A DNA stretch of 64,000 nt, taken from Ophioceras dolichostomum (Eukaryota > Ascomycota > Sordariomycetes > Magnaporthales > Ophioceraceae). The stretch covers positions 30,238 to 94,237 of the forward strand of contig PYST01000147.1 in the NCBI GenBank assembly GCA_003049485.1, read 5' to 3'. The notes below the pieces were generated by a model. That model saw only the letters and a program-made list of their open reading frames with translations, made no database searches and was not told the origin of the DNA. The position numbers and the translations under genes are program-made. How positions within the stretch are numbered: the first letter of the stretch is position 1; every line of letters starts with the position of its first letter. Below, one piece after another: positions 46,166-57,117 of this stretch.

Positions 46166-47977
46166 ATGGCAGCAGACAAGTGGGAGCAGGCAAAGGAGAC
46201 GTTTACCGACTGGTTCGATTACCAGTACGACAGGATCATCCGGCACTCTCCGGACGCCCGCGCGGCGTACCGGCAGCGGATTCGGGCGAGGGAGGAGTAT
46301 TGGAACCAACACCGTGACCTAAAAGCCCAACGGCGAGCAAAGGAAATCCAGCGCCGGAAACGTGAGATTGAGCAGTTCATGAATGGTAAATCTTGTCCTT
46401 CCTTCCTTTCGTCCATCCGTCCGTCCAATAGAGGCAAACATACAAACCAGCCTTATCTGTCCTGTCATACCGATTCATGAGATAACAATGTTTTTCTTCC
46501 CAACCGCCGCCCTCAGATGAGATAGAGGACAGTCTCCCTCTTCTTGACAAGTCACCCCGACTGATCGTGTCATCGCCAACGCCGGTCTACATCCACAACG
46601 GAGAAGGACGACGTATCCCGATCTTCCTGCCACATGACCAAGAGGAGGACGACCCTGAAGGAACTGGAGCCGAGAAGAGCACGGCAGGAACCGCCGTCAC
46701 GGAACCCTCTACTACTACCACCACCGACGCCGCCACCGTTGACCTCCCCATAGGCATCCTGGATGCCATCGTCCTCGATGCCCTCAGGATCCCGGTCCTG
46801 CCTGCTCAACCACCTACCACTACCGCCTCTCCTCCTGACATGTCCGCCGCAGCCACGGGCGTAGATTCCGCCGCCACTTCTTCCGAATCGAAATCCCTCC
46901 CTGAAATAGTCGTCACCTCTCCCTCCGGAACGCGGCGTCGCCCCCACCTGGGCATCATGAGGCGAATGGCTCCAGCCCCGCCGCGGATGAGGGCTTTCTT
47001 CTCCCGCCCTTGTCCTTCCGCAGGCCGCCGACTCCATAAGGGTGGAGGAAGGAGAGGAGGTGGCGGTGGTGGTGGTGGCGTTTCGCAGTCGCAACAGCAC
47101 CCGTCGCAGCCTCTATCCGCCTTCTCCAACAACAACAAGAGTAGGCTTTCCTCGCTACCAGAGGGAGACGAGGATGGCGAACACGATGAAAGCCTGGAGG
47201 AGGAGGACGACGCGGCTAGTTACGAGGAGTCCGGCGACGGCAACTACGACTACGACGGCGTAAGCTTCACGATGCTGACGCTCTCCCAGGACGGGTTGGT
47301 CGTTTCTGAAACCGACGGCGGCCTGCATTTCTCCTCTTCTCCTTCCCCTTCTCCTTGTTCGTCGCGGCCACCACCACCCTTACCGCCACCGGTCGCGTCT
47401 GTTGCTCCTCTCGCTAGGAAGAACACAGCAGGTGCATATGCATCCGCGTCTGCGTCTGGTGGGACTGCGGATGGTGGGTCAACGGCTGCTGCTGCTGCTG
47501 CTGGGAGCACTACCACCACCTCGATCGAGATCATTGCAGGACGGGAAGTGAAAGGCGTCACCAAAGCTCCACTTGATGAAGACGATGCCAAGGAGGTAGG
47601 TAAGGTGGCCGTTGGCCCAACAAGCAAAAGCGAGAGAATTGATAACGGGGCCCTGGCGTCAGCAGTGGCGCTAGCTAACATTGGCAAAAAAAATCTCTCA
47701 GGGTAAACAGCAGCAGAAGAAGAAAAAGAAGAAGGATGACAGTAACACTGGTAATGGGGGGCAGAAGAGCCATAGCCGTAGGGGCAGCAGGAGTGAAGAG
47801 GAGATCGCCAGAGATGAAAAAGGTGAGTGAGTTTCTTTCTTCTATGAAATAGTTCGCTCAATCGATCAGTTGACTAATAACGCTCTTCTCCTTTTCTCGT
47901 CTCTAGATCGTCTCCAGCGAGAGGCTGATATATCGGCGATGATGGCTACGACGGCGGCGTCGGGGTGGATAGCCTGA
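46166..47977 (+). CDS. Protein of unknown function, helical N-terminus and Lys-rich C-terminus
   Basis: The exons are 46166-46385, 46517-47595, 47702-47822 and 47907-47977, with GTAAAT...CTCAG, GTAGGT...CTAAC...CTCAG and GTGAGT...TCTAG introns, giving 496 residues. I do not recognise the family. The N-terminal ~75 residues are charged and probably coiled-coil (AADKWEQAKETFTDWFDYQYDRIIRHSP, RRAKEIQRRKREIEQF). The middle is Thr/Pro/Ser-rich with low-complexity Gly, Ser and acidic tracts. The C-terminus is poly-Lys (QQQKKKKKKDD) then RSEEEIARDEKDRLQREADI. Exon joins are supported by phase, branch site and total length; codon use is like its neighbours. Function unknown. Confidence 0.7.
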
Positions 47978-48328
47978 GAGTGCCCCCTACTCAATAAAAA
48001 AGGTACCCTTTGGCCACACCTCTGCCCTCTGGGCCATCCCTCTCTCTGGTCAGCGCATTCACGATCCAAAAAAACGACAGAAAGTTCACGGATAGGACTC
48101 AGGCAGCTCAAGTTTGGTTTGACTGTAATTTGTATTACATGAAAATCTGCTTCCACGGTTTCTCGCTTCGCTTCGCAATTCATTTGCTCTCTGTTTGCGT
48201 CTCACTCACAATCATTGGGTATCTCTGTATTCGTTCCTTCCTCATATGGTGCGTGGTACCAACCGCCGACCCCCGCGTGACTTTGTATCCATCCGCCCAA
48301 GACATAAAAGGAAACAAAATGCTCAATC

Positions 48329-48456
<128 letters not shown>

Positions 48457-48523
48457 ATTGGTTTACCCCATAACGCCCTGCAAGTTAGGGGTTAGGGTTT
48501 GCTGTTGCTGATAATGCGAGAGT

Positions 48524-48775
48524 CTAGTAGTTGCGATGACGCCAGCCCCTCCTCCGGTGGCTGCCGCGCCCGTCGGTGCCGCGCATGCGGCGGGTGCCTG
48601 CGGCCTTCTGGCCGGGTCGGCCGGTGAGGGAGCCCTTCAGCTTGAGGAATGCGCCGCTGATCTTGTCGCCGATGGAGGCGTGGCGCTTCTGGTGGTGGTG
48701 CGGCTGGTGGTGGTGGTGGTGGTGCCGGGGCTCGGACACGACGACTGTGCGTTGGTGGCGGCGACGACCGAACAT
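48524..48775 (-). CDS. Small conserved His/Arg-rich fungal protein
   Basis: 83 residues in one exon, starting MFGRRRHQRTVVV. A His-rich stretch (RHHHHHHQPHHHQ) leads into a conserved block, GDKISGAFLKLKGSLTGRPGQKAAGTRRMRGTDGRGSHR in pattern (about 35-74), which is widely seen in ascomycetes to my recollection. It is highly basic and lacks a signal peptide or membrane segment. Function is unknown. A 5' region of about 200 bp is pyrimidine/AT-rich. Confidence 0.75.
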   Translation of the reverse strand: MFGRRRHQRTVVVSEPRHHHHHHQPHHHQKRHASIGDKISGAFLKLKGSLTGRPGQKAAGTRRMRGTDGRGSHRRRGWRHRNY

Positions 48776-50801
48776 TTTGATGATGGATTTGTGGCAAGTG
48801 TTTGTTTTGTTTGAGAAGATGAAGATTTTGTTGTTCGTTGGTTGTGTGGTAGTGGTTGGCTTGATTGCTTTGGTTGTTTGGCTGTTTGGCTGTTGATAAT
48901 GATCAAGATGAGTGAAAGGAAAGGAGGCTTGACTTGAGCAGCTGAGTAGGGGAGTTTATATAGATGAATCCCCAAAACCTGTCCGGGATCATCTAGTTGG
49001 TTGAGCCACTATTTCGAAGCTATGGCATCAGTCGATCTTCCTGTTCTTCGGTCTGATCCTCCCAGGCATGACATCAAGTGGATGTTAGGCCGGCTCGAGA
49101 GTGCGTGGGGAAGTGCACTAACACTTGATCAGCGGAGCTCCAGTCATTGCTTGCGCAAATGGGCAACTTGGCTGATACCCCGTTAGAGCCACAACCTTGG
49201 CAGCCTCCGAACTCTTCCAACTCCCTCACCTGCTACTGGCTTCATGACTACTAGACTGGTCCGTCCCTTCGATCATCGGCGGAGAATTTCGGTATGTTTC
49301 AGCAGCTATCTGCCAATAATTCTGCTTGTTCTGTTGCACGGTTTGCGTCCATTCCCAGCTTGCAAGCGGCAGGGGTCTTTTAGCGTGGTGACATCATCTT
49401 GGACCCTGAATTTGCTGCAGCCCTACCTACATGTACCCGCCAAGCGCGGAATGACGTAGTAGGCAAACCCCACTACCATCTCCAACGACCCCCTTCGCCC
49501 CTTAACCTGGAGGCTCAGAATGGTGACGACCGTTATCGACGACCACAACGCCTCAATGTGGCTCCGGTGGTAGGTCATAGGTTTCTATGTTGGTATCCTT
49601 GAGATATTACGCCCATCTGTTGGAATTACATACCACCCACACTCCCGAATCGGAACTCCCCACACATGATATCGGTCTCATCGATTTCATCATTCCGGCG
49701 ATCTATCTGGAGCATTCTGGCCGCTTTCCCGTAGCTGACCTCCGGATCTCGATGGCCGGGTATGACGGCCTAAGAGTGGCGATAACCGTCGTCAGGTCGC
49801 TTTGTAAGTCTAGGAACAGAGTCTGGACTGACATGCTCGAGGACCAGAGAGGTTAGTTTCGAGGCCAACATCTCTGGACCTTGAATGCTTCGAAAGTTGC
49901 ATCACTGAGGAATTCCGAGCAAGGTGTTTAGCTCCTAGCAGAAGTGGAAGATTGCTTCATTCTTATCCGAAGAAAATTGGACCCACAGGTGCGGACCCGT
50001 GAGGCTCCTCCTCTCTCTCCGTCGTCGGAGCCGGCCGGCTCGGACAGCTTCCGGCTCGGTCTCCGACCTATCAGACCCGGTTTACGCGTCCCAATTACGG
50101 CCACGTGCAAATTAGTCTTTTATAATCATGCCATGCTTCACTGGCTTACCGTTGAATGCCTTATGGTCAGGTCTCGTTTGCATGAGCAATGAACCAAGCG
50201 TTCACCACGTTCATCTGCCACTTGCCGATAATAGCGACTACTACAGCAAAGATAGAAAGCCTAGCTGATCCTATCACATGTGTCCAAGAGAAGCTTTGAT
50301 CGATTTTCCATCCCATGTCTATGTCTGACACTTTTGCTGCCTTCGAATGCTACCGGGTCTCAACGAGCGCGATGCGTTTGTCACTTTCTCGTGCGCATCT
50401 TGAATATCCTCCCGGCCTCGCCCAACGTGATTTCAGACGATTAAATCTGAGTAAATTTGAGAAATTAACCTCCGGCGTCCTGCTCAGATGACCAAGACGC
50501 TCTCGTAATAATGGTTCGATAATTTTGGCGGCTACGCGTCGTCACTGCCGCGTTTGGAAGGTGCCCTCCAACCGCAGACGCGCATCACCACCACCTAATC
50601 TGAAATTTTCCTCCTCAAAAAGTCACGCCTCCTTCCCTCGTTACCTTGCCGACCGTTGCCACTCATTTCCTCCGCCAACCCTCAATGCTCCTCACCTAGA
50701 CGACTCCGTCGTCGTTCCGATCCTTGATTTGCAGAGGTCATCGCCCTCTGGCTCACCCTCGCAGCCCGTAATGTAGCACTACCACGAGGAGCTCAAACAG
50801 T
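48776..50801. other. Gene-poor interval
   Basis: About 2 kb between divergent genes, the small His-rich protein (minus) and the disordered protein (plus). Short open frames occur but none carries a recognisable domain. Confidence 0.5.
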
Positions 50802-52322
50802 ATGCCGCCTTCTAAGGTTGATCCAGAGGAAATCAACCGCCGGATCGCGGCCACGGTCGCGTTTACCGCGGCCCTCAAGGATCCCACGAACCCTCCTCCA
50901 TCCAACCCCGCCACTCCCTCTCTTCCTCGAGCTCACGTTGCTTCGTCCATGCCAGTCCAGAATACGACCACGCCGTTACAAGCCCCGGCCAAGAACTGCG
51001 CTCGTGGGACCGACGCCATGGCGCAGCAACGTCCAACCTCACAGGCGGTGGGCAAGGATAAGGGCAAGGGCAAGGACACTATGGTCCAACGTATCCGAAG
51101 CCGCATCACCAGCTGGAAGCTCAATCCTCGCCGGTCCAAGACTCACGCCAGTCTCGCCGCGATTTTCTCACAGCCCGAGCGGGCCCAATCCAGCAACAAA
51201 ACCAGCAGTCGAGGCTCTATGATGGCCGACCTCATGATCGCTCGGACGCCAAGCCACCACTCGGGCGAGATTCGAATTACCGACGATCCTTTCGTCACGC
51301 CGAATGATGTCGCTTCAACCGATCCCTTTGCTGATGAGCATCTCTTCGATACCAGTGTTGAGGCGCCTCTATCGTCGCCTCCTCTCGGCAGCTCGACCCC
51401 TCGACGGAAGAAATCGGTTGCTGATGGAGACTACCCCAGCCAGGAGAAGGACCGAACCTCGGACAGATCCCGAGAGTTGAAGGTCGAACTTGGCAACGGA
51501 AAGTCAGACAAGGCCCCGACGAGTCCGTCTCCCGGAGCCGTCAAGGAGGGCAAGCCGGGCCGGGCCAAGTCGCTTCAGGCTCACTCTTGCACTTCCACTG
51601 GCGACTCTTCACTGGTTCCTTCCCGGATTCCTCGCCGCTCGTCATCGGCCAAAGTTGTTGGATCACCCTCTCCCATCGGAGCTGCGCCTCTCCAGGGCAA
51701 GCGGCTCCCATTTTCCGACCGAAGCAATGTAGAAGTGCCCAACACGGGCAGCAACGGTGGTCACAAGCGTCGCTCCCGCTGCTCTTCCAAGGGCTCTCAT
51801 CGGAGCGCAACGATGCAGGATTTCGCACAGCTAAGTGTATTGAGCGAGGAGAGCCCCCGGCGTAGCGCCACGCCGTTGTCTCCACTGGCCGACAAGGGCA
51901 ATCGCCGTCGGCTCTCTTTCCAGCCCAAGTCCCCGGTGTTCGGATCCCGGCCGCACAGCATGCAGGTTCCGCGAAGCACATCCAATTGCTCCGAGGAGAA
52001 CTCTGTCTCTGCTTGTAGTGGCGAGCAGCAGCTGCTGGCTCTGGTCAAGAAGCACCCTTCGCCTACCAAGACTGACCTGAACTTCTTGAGCAACAACTGG
52101 CCTTCCTTCGAAGGAGGAGCAACAGCGTCGTCGTCGTCATTTGCGCCTCCTCCGGCGCCCGATCTCACCCCTCGGAGGCAGACTCTCGCGGCCATTCCGC
52201 GCTACATCCTGGAGGAGGAGGAGGACGTCCGTGTCAAGAAGCATCCATCTCCCACGAAGCAGGACTGGGATGTTCTGCAGATGCAGTGGCAGAACATTCA
52301 GAACACGGGCTTCTGCAACTGA
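50802..52322 (+). CDS. Disordered basic protein with duplicated KKHPSPTK motif
   Basis: A single exon of 506 residues. It is rich in Ser, Pro, Arg and Lys with many possible phosphorylation sites (SP, TP, RRxS). No folded domain is recognised. Near residues 407-425 and 475-500 the protein repeats a motif: VKKHPSPTKTDLNFLSNNW and VKKHPSPTKQDWDVLQMQW. This pattern, KKHPSPTKxDxxxLxxxW, suggests a short binding helix used twice. Function is unknown; a cytoskeletal or cell-cycle role would be guesswork. It ends QNIQNTGFCN. Confidence 0.72.
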   Translation: MPPSKVDPEEINRRIAATVAFTAALKDPTNPPPSNPATPSLPRAHVASSMPVQNTTTPLQAPAKNCARGTDAMAQQRPTSQAVGKDKGKGKDTMVQRIRSRITSWKLNPRRSKTHASLAAIFSQPERAQSSNKTSSRGSMMADLMIARTPSHHSGEIRITDDPFVTPNDVASTDPFADEHLFDTSVEAPLSSPPLGSSTPRRKKSVADGDYPSQEKDRTSDRSRELKVELGNGKSDKAPTSPSPGAVKEGKPGRAKSLQAHSCTSTGDSSLVPSRIPRRSSSAKVVGSPSPIGAAPLQGKRLPFSDRSNVEVPNTGSNGGHKRRSRCSSKGSHRSATMQDFAQLSVLSEESPRRSATPLSPLADKGNRRRLSFQPKSPVFGSRPHSMQVPRSTSNCSEENSVSACSGEQQLLALVKKHPSPTKTDLNFLSNNWPSFEGGATASSSSFAPPPAPDLTPRRQTLAAIPRYILEEEEDVRVKKHPSPTKQDWDVLQMQWQNIQNTGFCN

Positions 52323-53363
52323 GTGACATCGATCTGGAGTGTGAAATGCAGGGAACCAGCGACGGCGTTTGTCTCCTGGGTTTGTGAAACAATCGGAGAC
52401 ACGGGGAAATCGAGGCGACGTTGGAGACGACAGTTCTACGAGATTGGGGCAGGTACAGTACGCCAGGGATGGCATGGCTCCACAGCCTGGTCTCAAGATC
52501 ACTCTAGCCGCTGATGGCGGCACCTAGGAGCTCCCCAGACGGCCACGCCGCCATTCCAAATCAGAGATGGCAGCAGAAACATACGATCGACTTCAGGTCG
52601 AGTCACCAAGGAAAGGATTTTTGGAGGCCGCTTACTATAAGGTGAGATTATCATGTCAAGTCCTGTTCAAACACTCTCAAGGCAGGGGGCTAACGGTATT
52701 CATTGCAGCAGGTCTTTCCCCGAAGGAACGGGGCTATCCCAAGTGTCAGTGTATAATCCGGCTCCCCTCATTTTGCGGCATCAGCCCCTTTCAACTCAAT
52801 ACCCGTTTTCTTCTTTCTTCTCTTGTTTTCCTTCCATGGAGGTCACGACTGCGGCGGATCATGTGGCGATTGTAGGAGTAGATCAAGCATGGAGGGGCTA
52901 GGGGGGAGAGAGCAGGTGAAAGAGGAGGAGAAGTAACCACCCACGCAGGACGGAAAGAGTACTAGGTGCTTTGCTTTTGTTCTTGTTTCTTCTTACTTAC
53001 GACGCAATGCATTCTCTATGGGCCTTTTTATGACGTCAAATCACAGATCATAATAATCAAGGGGGAAGGAGGAGCCGGTACCAGAAAGATAGGTAGGTAG
53101 ACAGAATTCTGCAGAGAAAGAATTGCGAATGCGATTTATCGATACCAACCAAGACCGGACAAAGAAGGGTGAGGAGAAGAGGAAATCTCTTATAAGATGC
53201 ATTCGCCGAAAAAAAGACAAAGCGCCCCCGGACAGCCGTACCGCTAGCCTTTCTAAACCTATCACGATCCCCTTGGCTCTAAAATCCCCTCTCTAATTCC
53301 TGCTCTCTAATTCCTTTCTTTCCTTTACCCGTCGTCGCCCGTCCCGTCCCTTCCCTTCCCTTT
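52323..53363. other. Intergenic region between convergent genes
   Basis: Probable 3' UTRs of the disordered protein and the phosphatase gene. No gene is seen. Confidence 0.5.
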
Positions 53364-54380
53364 TCACGGCTTCTTCTTGTCCCAATCAGTCGACAAGTTC
53401 CTCCTGATGACCGCCAAATCCTCCTCGGAGAACCCCAGCGCCGCGCGGGCGTAGCCGGCCCAGCCGCCGTACACGCGCTCCACGCCGCCCTCGAACGCGG
53501 CCCACGACGAGGGGCGAAGGCTGCACAGGTTGTAGAACCCGGGCTCGTCGACGCCGGCGGCGCCCGTGCCCTTCATGACGAAGGCGAGCAGGTACTCGCG
53601 CGCGGGCTCGGTGCCGACGCGGGAGAGCATGAAGTCCAGGGAGGAGACGGAGGGGGGCTGGCCTGCTAGGGCGTGGAGGAGGCCGGAGAGGACGCCTGTT
53701 CTGTCGCGGCCGGCTGGGGAGGGGAGGCGTTGTGTGTTAGTGAGTAGATAGATCTGTCGGGGTGGGGTGAAGTAAGGGAAGGTGAGTACGGAACGGAAGG
53801 CAGGTAGGTAGCCACGTGGGTAGTTAGTGATGGGGGGGAGAGAAGACCAACGTATAAACTGAGGGGACTTACCAGTGCAATGAAACAAAAACGGCTCCTC
53901 CGGCATATCCCTAACATGCTCCAGCACGGCCCTGAACGGGCCCTTATAAACGTGCAGCACGTCGAGGTACATCTTCTCATACCCCTCCTCCCCGCCGCCC
54001 GCGACGAAGTCGGGCAGCTCCGCCTTGGCCTCTTTCTCGGACGTGGCGCACCACACGTTCTCGGCGCCGGGCACCTCCGGGTCCGGGACGGCGCGGCGCT
54101 CGCCTTCGGAGCGGAGGTCGAAGACGCGCTTGATGTTGAGGGGAGGAGAAGAGAGCTGGAGGGCGCCTTCCGGGAGAAGCTTGTCTAGGGCACCGGAGCG
54201 GTAGGCGAAGTTGGGGCGCATGGGAGACAAAGAAGGGACGAGGCCGAGGTCCCGCGTGTTGAATGTGCCGGGGATGGGGATGAAGGGGGGGGAGGTTAGG
54301 GCGCTGAGGAGGAGGTCTTTGGGGAGGGGGGTGCGCACGTCTGTGCTTGCGAGGGAGGAGAGTTCTTCGGCTGAGGACAT
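53364..54380 (-). CDS. Tyrosine-phosphatase-like protein (Y_phosphatase3 type)
   Basis: Exon 1 (54380-53873) and exon 2 (53713-53364) join to 285 residues. The catalytic loop HCTAGRDRTG (CX5R, with Cys and Arg present) is split by the intron (GTAAGT...CCCAG, 53872-53714). The N-terminal GTFNTRDLG and YRSGALDKL and the later RVFDLRSEGER fit fungal protein-tyrosine/serine phosphatases of this group. An upstream in-frame ATG at 54494 would add 38 residues rich in Thr; the start at 54380 (MSSAEELSSL) is preferred. The substrate is unknown. The intron is 159 nt and stop-free. Confidence 0.9.
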   Translation of the reverse strand: MSSAEELSSLASTDVRTPLPKDLLLSALTSPPFIPIPGTFNTRDLGLVPSLSPMRPNFAYRSGALDKLLPEGALQLSSPPLNIKRVFDLRSEGERRAVPDPEVPGAENVWCATSEKEAKAELPDFVAGGGEEGYEKMYLDVLHVYKGPFRAVLEHVRDMPEEPFLFHCTGKSPQFIRWSSLPPITNYPRGYLPAFRSVLTFPYFTPPRQIYLLTNTQRLPSPAGRDRTGVLSGLLHALAGQPPSVSSLDFMLSRVGTEPAREYLLAFVMKGTGAAGVDEPGFYNLCSLRPSSWAAFEGGVERVYGGWAGYARAALGFSEEDLAVIRRNLSTDWDKKKP

Positions 54381-57117
54381 TGTTGTTGTTGTTGTTGTCG
54401 AGGTGAAAATGGAGTTGTTTTGGGAATCGTGGCGTTGATGGATCCTGATGATGATGCTGTTGATGATTGCTGATGATGATGGGGTGGGAAGCAATGAGAT
54501 TCTATGGTGTAAGTTACCCCGCTACCCTTTAACTGGTGGCGTAGACGCCGTTGACCAAGAATGACTGTTGGTGCCGAAAGATGTCAAAATACGGAAGAAT
54601 GAAAGAGAAGAAAAAGAAAGCAAGATGGTTTATTTTATAGACAATTAAAAAGATGCTTGCTCATATGTACAAGGTGAGCGGGCAACTTTGTGTGGTGAGA
54701 AGCACTTTTGTTCGGCCTCGGTAACCGAAGGAACTTCTGCAGTCTGCACTTGACCAGCTCCATCAATTTCAGAGGCACACTCACGCCAAGACTGTCAGGC
54801 GTCCCCCGTTCCTGTAAGATGCGAGTGGATAACTTCCCATCCTCGCTCCTCTTGGACCAATTTGCTAGTGCTCATGAAAGTGCGAGCCTGACGAGTCCGG
54901 AATAGGAAGCTGTGTAGTAGAGCTCGGCGAGGGAGAAGTTTGATGGTTGAGATCATCAACCCCGCATGAGCTAGGATATGCCGTTGCTTAGACATCGTGG
55001 GCTCTTTCTCTCTCACTATTCCCTCCTGTTCAACGAGACGCATGTTACCTCTGCACATCACATCTCCCTTTTCCGCGTCGAATGTATATCACATGATCAG
55101 AACGATATGAATCACTCGTGAAAATGCTCCCTTTGAGTTAGAACTTAACTGGCAGCTAGATATTAGCCCTCTCGCTTTCCCCTGCCAAGCAGCAGTCATG
55201 GGGACAAAGTGGAAATGGAGGTCATGGCAGCTGTGATGTGATCGGGACGTACCACGTATTGTCTCCGCCTTGCCAAGATAAAAAATACGTCGTACGGCGG
55301 AATGCAATACAAACATATCATTCGCGACCTTCTGACTACCTATCTACCTAGATAGCTCATGTCCCATGACGAAAGGTCCTTCAAATGTTGTCGAAGCATG
55401 ACCCTTCTGATCCACAGAATCACTACGAAGACTTCAGTGCATCACGATGCAGTACCAGAAAGGCTCGAATTGTGCGGAACAGGACCGCAGGCTTTCCCCA
55501 GCGTCACGTACGCAGACAAACTCCATACTAACTCGGGCTGTGCCGTTGACGGAGATGTTCACGACCGGAATTCCGAAGCAGCGACGAGTACAGGACCGGC
55601 CGAGCTTGCCACAGACTGAGAGGGCACCTCGAGCCTCGGTACCTTCACATTCCCCTACGCGCCCATGTCGCTCTGCTGCTTGGTGGTGACTCTCGTTCTG
55701 CATGAGCGACGACGAGGACAAGAACAATGCGGCAGAGACCGCCAGGTTTGTTGTTCACGCAGATCTGGTCGTGCCCCCAGTACTTCCCAGAGGCAGTGTG
55801 CAGGGGGAAAGTGTTTCCCGGCGCGGCCCGTGTCAATGTACCGGAGCTCTCTCGTCTCGACTGCGGTCATGTGGTCTCGTCTCGACTGCGGTCATGTGGT
55901 CTCGTCTCGGTAGAGTGGTCGCTCGCTCCTAGACGCCACAGCATCGTGAGCGTGTCGACCAGCTTCTTGCTGCTCAGCAGGGCTCACAGGGTCAAGAACT
56001 GGACGCCATGCTCTGCCTCGTGGCGGCCGATCTGCCTCAGAGCCCGCCCTGCAAGCGACTGCGGCGAACACTATTGGGATGAGTGTCGGTGACGCATTCA
56101 TGACCTGCTCCAGGTTCTGGCTGAGCGAGTCCGTCGTCGGTTTTGGTCGGATGCATAAAGTCATGAAGGCCATTCGTATAATATGAGTAAATGCAGTTCT
56201 GTATTAGGTTATATGAAGCTAGTTGTACCAAATAGTAGTGACGGTAGCGCTCCCAACTTTGCCCACAAACACCAGTGAGGAAAGGACGAGAGGGGTGTCT
56301 ATCGCCGCCGCGGCCACAAAACGGGAAAACTGGGCGCTCAATCTGGTGGTGTCGATCTGGCCAACCAATTAATCCCCTTGCAGGTGACTTCAGCAACCGG
56401 TCTCCGACCTTGCTATCCTCCAGAGTAGAATCTGGCGTTTTCTTAGCGTCCAAACCAGGAGAAGGGCGGCGCGTTGGTGTTTCGATAGCCTTGACCTCCG
56501 GCGACGGGGTAAAGCTCGGCCTTCTTCGGGGTATCCGACTCCATCCATAGTCGAGGTTCGAGCCCCCGACCACGCCCGCTCCATCGCGGATCTCAGAGCC
56601 GCCGCGTCCAACCCTATCAGTCGATGTGTCGGATCCGTCCGCTGTTTCCATCTCGATGGTCGCCCAGGGAGGAAAAGTTGGGGGTCTCAAAAATATACAG
56701 AGGTAAAAAAGAAGGGAAAAAAGGGAGAGGAAACCAGGGCTTTTGCAAGAAGAGAAGACCGCGAACTTTAAACCCCAAGATATCCACGCGTTCAACTGAT
56801 AAAAAACTGCGAGTCAACCTGCCAACTTCTGAGGCGAGGCTGTCGACGCAGGCAAACGAGCAAGGATCGTCGGCCGCCAAGATTGGCTCCTGCTGTGATG
56901 GAGTTGAAGGAGTGGCGGGCGGCGATGCTGCTGTCCGGTTGTTCCACCTTATTGGGAAGCCGGCGAGCGTTAGTTTCCCCTTCGCCCCCTTTGCCCCCCC
57001 TATCCCTATCCCATAGAGGATGCATAACTATATTCCCCGGACCGTCCCCCCTCCAAAAAAAAAACCACGAGGCTCCTTTATATATCTTTCTTGTCTCCGC
57101 CCCTTATCCATATCCTT
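54381..57117. other. Long gene-poor interval
   Basis: About 2.7 kb. It holds the 25-bp tandem repeat noted separately and a TACCTATCTACCTAGATAG motif near 55340. A 252-codon minus-strand open frame (56795-56037) has no recognisable domain and is not called. No gene is supported. Confidence 0.5.
55851..55909. repeat. 25-bp tandem duplication
   Basis: Two exact copies of a 25-bp unit (55851-55875 and 55876-55900) and the first nine bases of a third. It is non-coding as far as can be seen. Confidence 0.95.

Noticed and set aside
48485..48497. TTAGGGGTTAGGG telomere-like motif
   Set aside because: Only about two units occur, within an internal region next to a CT tract. This is far too short to infer a telomere relic.
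56037..56795. 252-codon minus-strand open frame in the 54-57 kb gap
   Set aside because: It has no recognisable domain and shares the interval with competing open frames in other frames. It is not enough to call a gene.
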